Below are positions 57,801 to 64,000 of a stretch of 64,000 bases of DNA, in pieces. The DNA comes from Tachypleus tridentatus (lineage: Eukaryota; Arthropoda; Merostomata; Xiphosura; Limulidae), in the NCBI RefSeq assembly GCF_004210375.1, contig NC_134830.1, positions 65,884,326-65,948,325 on the forward strand, read 5' to 3'. Every line of letters starts with the position of its first letter. Position 1 is the stretch's first letter. The notes beneath the pieces are model-generated. The model saw nothing but the letters and a program-made list of their open reading frames with translations, did no database searches and was not told where the DNA came from. The position numbers were made by a program, and so were the translations under genes.

Positions 57801-60800
57801 CAGTTATCTATTCTGAGAATGTGATTTAGCACTGGTGATGTTTTTCCATTACAATTTCTCCAAGTTCTTTTCTGCAAATATGTAACGATGAAAATTAAAA
57901 CTTAAAATGAAGCTTGTTTTATTAATATCCATTTTGATACAATGAGTCATTGGTAAATGAAAATGATGGAAGAGAAAGATCAACTTGGTCTGGCCATTTT
58001 TTAATGTTGTTGTCATCTTGTTGAAAAAAGAGAAACTTCATTTGTTTAAAAGTATATAGTGTTGTTTGTTTGTTTTTTACCTAAGTGTTAGTGTTGTTGC
58101 TTATTCTCTAAAGATAACATTGCTAAACAAAATACATATGTAAGAAGAGGTATGAGCAAGTTTCAAGGTCATTTGTACTCAATCAAACGTTTACTGGTCA
58201 TTTTTCAAACTTGCTGGTCGACATTGAACGTGACTGACAACTTATACTGATCAAACACAAAAACAAGATTTGAGCCTTGTAAGGTGAGAAGTAACATGAA
58301 CTTGTATCTTTTTTACTTTGTACTTGTAATTTTTATAGACCATTAAAAACAGGGTTATTGTGGTTTTTTTCCTCAACCTGATAAAACAGTAAAATCATTT
58401 TGAACCCATGAGATGTAGGATTTAAAAAAAAATGCATCAGGAACTAAATCTTTTTTTTGGTCAGTGGCAAATGTTTATCATCGACTTTAAAAATTAATGA
58501 CAGAGAAAGAAATGCATCTATTACTTGAACATCATTACCATTTACTTTAGAACAAATGTTGCAAACTGTGTACATTTTTATATCTTTCAAATTCATTACA
58601 TCTCTCATAAAATGTTTATTTCCTGTGAGGACAAAATCTGGTCTGCTGAATCATTAACCAAATAACCACCATGTGTTGACAGCATTTTACTTTCCTGTTG
58701 ATAGCAATCTTCATAAAACACTAGTACTAATCACATTTAATTTCAATTTAATTTCTTCTCAAAGTATTTGTTTCATGCATCATTGAGGGGTAACAACAGT
58801 CTGTATTTTGTCTTCTGTTAGATCTACTTTAGTTTATATTATGTTTAGTGAGTACCCATTCAATTTTTATTTTGATATCTAGACTGGAACTAACTTTGCA
58901 TGTGGCTTTTTTCAATCTGGATGCAAAGAAGTTAGTTTTTGGTCTTTTCAGTTTACCCATGGCAATGGGCATAATGAAGTCATCATGTTGAAACAACAAG
59001 GAGACTTTTGATTTGTCCAAAAGTATTGTGAAGTAGAAATATATAAAAAACTAATTGAAATTCTATAAACTTTTGCTCTGTCTTTTCCAGACCTCATCTC
59101 ATTGAAAAAGATTTCCATGTTCATAGTTATGCTTTGCAAGTTTTTCAGAAGTTTAGAAAGAGGAATTTGCTTATTATATATCCATCTTATTCTGTTGACA
59201 TTTCTGAGATAATCTATCATTTTTGTAGAACAGGTGGATAGATATCAGGACATGGACTGCTGTTTTAAAGTTGTCCTATAAGACGAGCTTCAACCTGTTG
59301 GCCATAAAATACATTTAAACAAGTCAAAGTGTATATGCTATTGATAGTGTATTCACATCATATCTGATGCTGAAATTGGCACTCACATCAGCTACTTCAA
59401 AGCCAGACATCACATTTGTTTTTAACTATTCCTGAGTGATGTGCACTTTTGAATATGTTTATTGCTCATGTAATGATTTATGTAGTGGAACGTAAAAAAA
59501 AAAAATTGAATAAGTTTAAAAACTAACCAGTCACATTACTATCATAGAAAAATATCTAAAAAAATTATATGATTTTTGCTCAGATTTGTGTTTTTAAGTA
59601 CAGTTTTATTGGAAGAGTTAAAGTCATGGTCTCTTATCTTTTATGCTATTTTCAAAGTAGTTAATAACAGTTATGATAAACTATCAATTCTAGTCTTCTT
59701 TAGAAGTGCATAAAATTTGAAATGAAATGAAAGTGTTGTGAAAAACTTATGTTAGCAAAAACCATAGACAGCTATTTATTACATGAATTAATATTATTGA
59801 AAGTCAGCTAAATAATGTTCTAAGTCCTTTATTACTATTATATTTCAGTATTGCCAGTATAATATTACATATGTGTGGCTCTTTTTTTTTTCCAATCATT
59901 TCTCAAGATGTTAAAATGTTTGTACAGTATTTGCAACGTACTTAGATTTTAGAATTTTAAAAAGTTGTTACTTCGAAAAATTGATTAGAATTTTATTATT
60001 TTAAAAAATATATATTTAATGTATGAAATTCCCAAAGGAAAATGTTTAAACTTACATTTCTGCACAGCTATAAAGAGTTTCACCTATAAACAATGCAATT
60101 GTAGATATATTTTGAATATTTATGGGATATCAAAGCACAGGTTTATATTTGCTAAGAAAATATATACAGTTACGACAGAAAGTGTTCGTACCCCTGTGTC
60201 ATGAGTAGTTTTCTCATAAAATAAAAAGTATCATGATTAGGATAATGAAAGTAAAGTATATTATAAATATTATACTAACACACATCTACATAAATATTTA
60301 TGAATATTGAATGACAAATAAACTGTTTATAAACAAATAACCAAACATAGAAAGGGCAGAAAGTGTTCGTGCATCTACTTTAATGATCAGTTGTGTAGCC
60401 TCTCAGGTGAATTACTTGGTGCAATCTCTCCTCATAGCCCTCCATGATCGTTTGACAGTACTCGACTGGTATTTTCTTCCATTTTACTTTACAGAAGGCC
60501 TCCAACTCTTGCAAGTTTTTTGGATGATGCTGATGAACCCTGGTCTTCAACTCATGCCATACGTTTTTTCAATTGGGTTGAGATCGGATGACTGCGATGG
60601 CCACTCCAGAACGCTTATATGGTTCCTCTGCAACCAGGATTGCACATATTTCGATGTGTGCTTAGGGTCGTTGTGCTGGAAGATTCAATGACACCCAAGC
60701 CGCAAGTTCCGAGCATCATTCTTGATATAAGTATCTAATATTTCAACGTACTCTTCTTTTTTCATGATTCTGTTGATGCGGTGAAGGCTGTTTATGCCAG

Positions 60801-62025
60801 AAGAGCTGAAGGAACCCCATAGCATGATCGAGTCATCTTCGTATTTAACTGTAGGGATGGTGTTCTTTGGAAGATTTCGTTCCCCATTCTTACGGAAGAT
60901 ATAGCGAACATCATTGTGGCCGAAAAGCTCGAGTTTAGTCTTGTCTGACCAAAGAATTCTCTTCCAATAGGTAAAGGGTTTATCTACATGCTTTCTTGCA
61001 TATCTCAATCGTGCTTCTAAATGAACAAGCTTTAAATATGGAGTTCTACAAGGACAGCATGCTTTGAACCCAGAAGAGTGTAACGTGTTCATAACTGTAG
61101 AGGTGCTAACTTCAACCCCAGTTTCCCTTACTAGTTTCTGTATGTCATTACATGTTAAACTAGGGTTTCTACTAACTTCACTGAGAACCTTTCTCTTGTT
61201 TCTCTCTGGAATTTTGTTGGGGCGTCCGGAACGAGGGAGGTTAGCAGTTGATCCTGTAAGCTTGAACTTGACAATTATACTTTGAACAGTAGATTTCAGC
61301 ACATTAAGTTGTGTAGCAATACCAGAAAGAGACACACGAGACTTGTATTTTATAATAATTTAGTTTTTTAAATCACTGGACAGTTGTTTCCTGTTCACCA
61401 TGATGACCAAGCAGATAATGACGGAGACAGCGCTAAATTGCTGGAAGTATATTTTTTGCTGGCTAAATTCCAATAATTATGAACCCAGTGTCTAGTTCTG
61501 GAATGGTATAATGTAGTTTTTTCACACATTCTGAAAGGTAGGAACACTTTTTGTTCCTCCTTTTTTTTGGTTATTTGTTTATAAACAGTTTATTTGTCGT
61601 TTAATTTACAAAAAAAATTATGTATATGTGTTAGTATAATATTTATAATATATTATACTTCTATTAGCCTACTTGTGATACTTTTTAAGTTATGAGCAAA
61701 AAACCACTCGGGAGGCAGGGGTATGAACACTTTCTGATGTAACTGTACCTAGAGGATAGAATTCTCTATCTTTTGTTTCTTATATGAATTTTTCCCTTTT
61801 ATATCTGCTTTTATTACATTGTACTTTGTGGTGCTTCACATAAGAGTATACTTGTTTCCAAGAAAAAGTGTTTGACATTGCAGCCTAATTTCTGTTTCAG
61901 ATGAAAAGGTTGTAGATTTTGGGCCTATTGAATCCCCCAAAAATGAAGATGATATCAGAAAAACGCCTTATTCACTTCCTCAGGGGTTTAAGTGGGATAC
62001 TCTTGATATCACTGACCCTTTGATT
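51686..62025 (+). CDS. NMT1: N-myristoyltransferase (NMT), 5' part of gene, exons 1-4
   Basis: The joined exons 51686-51837, 52298-52382, 55671-55818 and 61901-62025 give 170 in-frame codons; the rest lies beyond the window. The protein starts [12 protein letters not shown] and runs through a charged low-complexity segment with a lysine-rich patch (KKPKKKRHK). It then enters the conserved N-terminal edge of the NMT fold: [28 protein letters not shown] and [18 protein letters not shown] transfers myristate from myristoyl-CoA to N-terminal glycines; the FW.TQPV segment belongs to the acyl-CoA binding region in the known structures, and the basic patch is the ribosome-targeting type of N-terminus. 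Arthropods usually have one NMT gene. The symbol follows the vertebrate name, since NMT1 and NMT2 cannot be told apart here. The catalytic core and C-terminal carboxylate are not in the window. Confidence 0.93.
52298..52382 (+). CDS. NMT1: NMT exon 2 (lysine-rich)
   Basis: The acceptor TATGCAG ends at 52297 and the donor GTAATG starts at 52383. It encodes the basic patch KKPKKKRHK followed by an acidic HDSKDD stretch. The first base completes the Lys codon split from exon 1, so frame is kept. The open frame continues into the intron without family similarity. Confidence 0.85.
52570..52850 (+). mobile_element. Old CR1-like LINE reverse-transcriptase fragment
   Basis: It shares GTTACTAATGTTACTC with the fragment at 24572 and reads [13 protein letters not shown], again like the VTPVFKKGDK stretch of CR1-type reverse transcriptases. 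It is decayed and lies in NMT intron 2. Confidence 0.4.
54032..54056 (+). repeat. Poly(T) tract
   Basis: An uninterrupted run of about 25 T in NMT intron 2. Confidence 0.85.
55671..55818 (+). CDS. NMT1: NMT exon 3
   Basis: The acceptor TTGTTAG ends at 55670 and the donor GTAAGA starts at 55819. It encodes [16 protein letters not shown], then [12 protein letters not shown] and [12 protein letters not shown]. These match human GQGPAKTMEEA and YQFWDTQPVPKL almost residue for residue, the strongest evidence for the gene's identity. Confidence 0.96.
60167..61745 (-). mobile_element. Tc1-like transposon with ~210-bp inverted repeats (IR/DR type)
   Basis: Both ends start CAGTTAC and are flanked by TA (60165-60166 and 61746-61747). 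The inverted repeats run about 60167-60376 and 61537-61745. Each carries an outer and an inner copy of CAGAAAGTGTTCG-like sequence (outer at 60175, inner at 60358), the direct-repeat layout seen in Sleeping Beauty-type elements. A further shared block (TAAACTGTTTATAAACAAAT) lies between them. It sits in NMT intron 3. Confidence 0.92.
60380..61401 (-). pseudogene. Tc1 transposase, nearly full length, broken
   Basis: It reads from ATG at 61401 ([11 protein letters not shown]) to TAA at 60380, about 340 codons, the normal Tc1 length. HTH region: [20 protein letters not shown] and [10 protein letters not shown]. Catalytic region: [16 protein letters not shown] (first D), [10 protein letters not shown], then [12 protein letters not shown] (second D block, apparently one residue short) and [12 protein letters not shown] (E). 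The C-terminus is [32 protein letters not shown]. Visible breaks are a stop near residue 14, an in-frame TGA just before the second D block (~60683), and a 1-bp loss after NPIE (~60565). It therefore looks like a recent but dead copy. Confidence 0.9.
61901..62025 (+). CDS. NMT1: NMT exon 4
   Basis: The acceptor GTTTCAG ends at 61900 and the donor GTGAGT starts at 62026. It encodes [11 protein letters not shown], then [20 protein letters not shown], matching human GPVE, DNIRQEPYTLPQGF and WDALDL. No further exon can be placed in the remaining 2 kb. Confidence 0.94.
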
Positions 62026-64000
62026 GTGAGTATTAAAATATTTTTTCATATGATTATACTAGTTCACCCAGATTAGATATAATTTTTTTTTTTCAGAGGA
62101 AACTTAAAATTTGTTTTTATTTTGCATAAGAAAGGTCTAGTTGTTCTGACACAATTACATTCTATTTCTTGGAATTCAAGCTAAGAGGAATAAATGTTAT
62201 ACTTATTCAGAAGTAGTTATAGTCTTAAGTAAATCTGAAGCCTAAGAAAAAATATTTGGTTACAGTTATATCTTTAAAAAGGGGTGGTATGTAGGTTGAG
62301 ATTTTTTGTTCTGTAAAGTATTTTTCACTCATGAGATTCACGTTTCAACTTTTACATAAATATAAATGCATACTTTAAAAAAATTAACAATCAAAATATA
62401 AGTAGAAATATTAATCCTGACTTTATTTCAATACTTATTAATTAAAAAAGGTTTTATAAGTGATATTTTGTCATTTTATACCATATATTTAATGTATTAA
62501 ATACCCAAACAAAAATGTTAAAAAATATTAAATTTATTTTTCTGCACAGCTTCAAAAAGTCTAATCTGAAATTAATGCACTTATAGAAATTTTTTTAGAA
62601 TTTTTATGTCATGCCAAAGCATAGATTTATTGTTGCTAAGCAAATGTCATTCTTTGAAAATAGTTATCCATTTGTCATGTTTTTTCTGTTTCTGTGCTTT
62701 TATTACTACATGCACCATTTATGTTCCTTATAATGTCACATCATGTGATCTAAACAACTATTAATGCAGCTCAACTTTCAAAATTAGTACAAGCAAGATT
62801 TGAATACCATTGGGTTGACCAGATTATAAAATATTTATGAATAAAGTGATGAGAAAAGTAAATTATGGTCTTGTGGAACAACTCATAGCATATGCTGAGA
62901 AAAATAATGGAACCTAACATATCAGAAAACTTAGGAGCAAACAAAGGACCTTGAAATTGTTTATAGTTTCTTTATATGTTCTTGTCATTCCAGAATGTTT
63001 TTCTTATTAAATTGTATTTGATTCAAGACTGTGTAAATTTTCTTCTGACATCATGTATGCTTAGTTAGATTTAGTGAATACAATAAGTGACAGCATGATA
63101 TTCAAGTAACTCAAACTCTTGTTCAATAAACATTGTCGTTTTTCAGACAACGCATATAAATAAATTTAAAAATCTTGTTATGGATTCACAAAAAAATTGC
63201 TGGAATTTGACCATGAATATTATTAGCAAAAAATGTAATTATCTAACCTAACCTGATGTTGTTTTTATTAATAATAACACATATGTTATTAGTTTTCAGG
63301 GTAGTTTTAATGTGTTATTACAAAGAAAAGGTTACTGTTGTATTCAGTAAAATGCAATATTAAAAAAATGTATTAAAGAAAATCAGTCAAGTTCAGATGT
63401 ACTGGATATGTAAAATGAAACTTCTTAACAACAATAAAATCAATGAAATTCTAAGGCAAGAAGTTTTATGTTTTATTTTTAAACTGAAACTAGATACTAT
63501 TTAATCAGTTTTCTGAGTTTCATGCAATATTGTTAAGTATGTCCACTTTGAGAAGAAAAAATCAACAGGTGTGACTGACATCTTTTCATTTCAGAAACTT
63601 TAAAAGGATTATAATTAATATCAGTAGAATAAAGTACTTTAGTGACCATGGTTAAATTTGAGACATAAATTACGTGCCTTATGTACATGTGGACATACAC
63701 ACAGACACCTTTAATCATTGTTGTGTCAAAAACATGAATAGGGTTGATTTTGTAAGTGAACCATGCAATATATGTAGGCTTTATTTGTATGATCTAATAG
63801 GCTCTTGTTTTATTATTTTTATATAGTAGCACTGATGGATCTAAGATTTGAACTGGGGAGAGGAATACTCAAAAAATTTCTGCCAGTATTCATTTTCAAT
63901 AAATCTGTTTTCTTTAATAAACCAACAACAGTGTCACACACTGAAAAACAAAATTGTACATTAGTGATGTAATAAGTACACTAATTGCAAAATTGCTTTT
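62026..64000. other. NMT intron 4, running off the window
   Basis: No further NMT exon is visible; the next would encode the KELYTLLNENYVEDDD-like region of the family. Confidence 0.65.

Larger units (their letters stand above)
55819..61900. other. NMT intron 3
   Basis: A 6.1-kb intron. Apart from the Tc1 element at 60167-61745 it is AT-rich with no recognised content; an interrupted protein-like minus-strand stretch at 58.8-59.2 kb could not be identified. Confidence 0.7.

Noticed and set aside
58829-59220. Two overlapping minus-strand frames ([35 protein letters not shown])
   Set aside because: No known family; lies in an NMT intron and is interrupted on both sides.

Overview
This is an AT-rich, intron-bearing animal nuclear window. 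Two host genes can be read with confidence, both on the + strand. The first is TMEM19 (six coding exons, 12263-34893, apparently complete). The second is the 5' part of a glycylpeptide N-tetradecanoyltransferase gene (NMT; coding exons 51686-62025, running off the right edge). The window carries many copies of a SINE whose head resembles tRNA-Lys, with an (AAAC)n tail. From memory I associate this SINE with horseshoe crabs (Limulus/Tachypleus type). That species guess is an inference, not something I could test here.

Layout. 1-12.2 kb is intergenic and crowded with short elements: at least ten SINE-A copies, two other tRNA-like SINE families, a deleted mariner, a broken LINE ORF1-like fragment and a shrunken beta-tubulin pseudogene. 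12.26-34.9 kb is TMEM19. Its 13.4 kb first intron holds a 6.2 kb APE/RT/RNase H LINE flanked by an apparent target-site duplication and followed by a decayed DIRS-type fossil. Its fourth intron holds a decayed gag-like fossil, a hairpin MITE and an inverted-repeat element. 34.9-51.3 kb is a long AT-rich intergenic stretch with only a few old SINEs and no gene I can recognise. 51.3-64 kb starts with a young-looking SINE about 100 bp upstream of the NMT start codon, followed by NMT exons 1-4. A Tc1-like transposon with long inverted repeats sits in NMT intron 3.

The two host genes are not known to work together. TMEM19 is a multi-pass membrane protein of the DUF92 family. NMT is the cytosolic enzyme that N-myristoylates proteins. 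All five TMEM19 introns fall in phase 1, and every splice junction in both genes keeps frame with GT/AG borders, which supports the exon models.

The most interesting signals are in the mobile fraction. The tails of the three SINE families resemble the last ~50 bp of the resident LINE, which suggests a LINE-SINE partnership. Two hammerhead-like cores lie in terminal repeats of what may be Penelope-like elements. A 105-codon open frame survives in an internally deleted beta-tubulin copy. I found no CRISPR array, true tRNA or rRNA gene, or novel multi-gene system.
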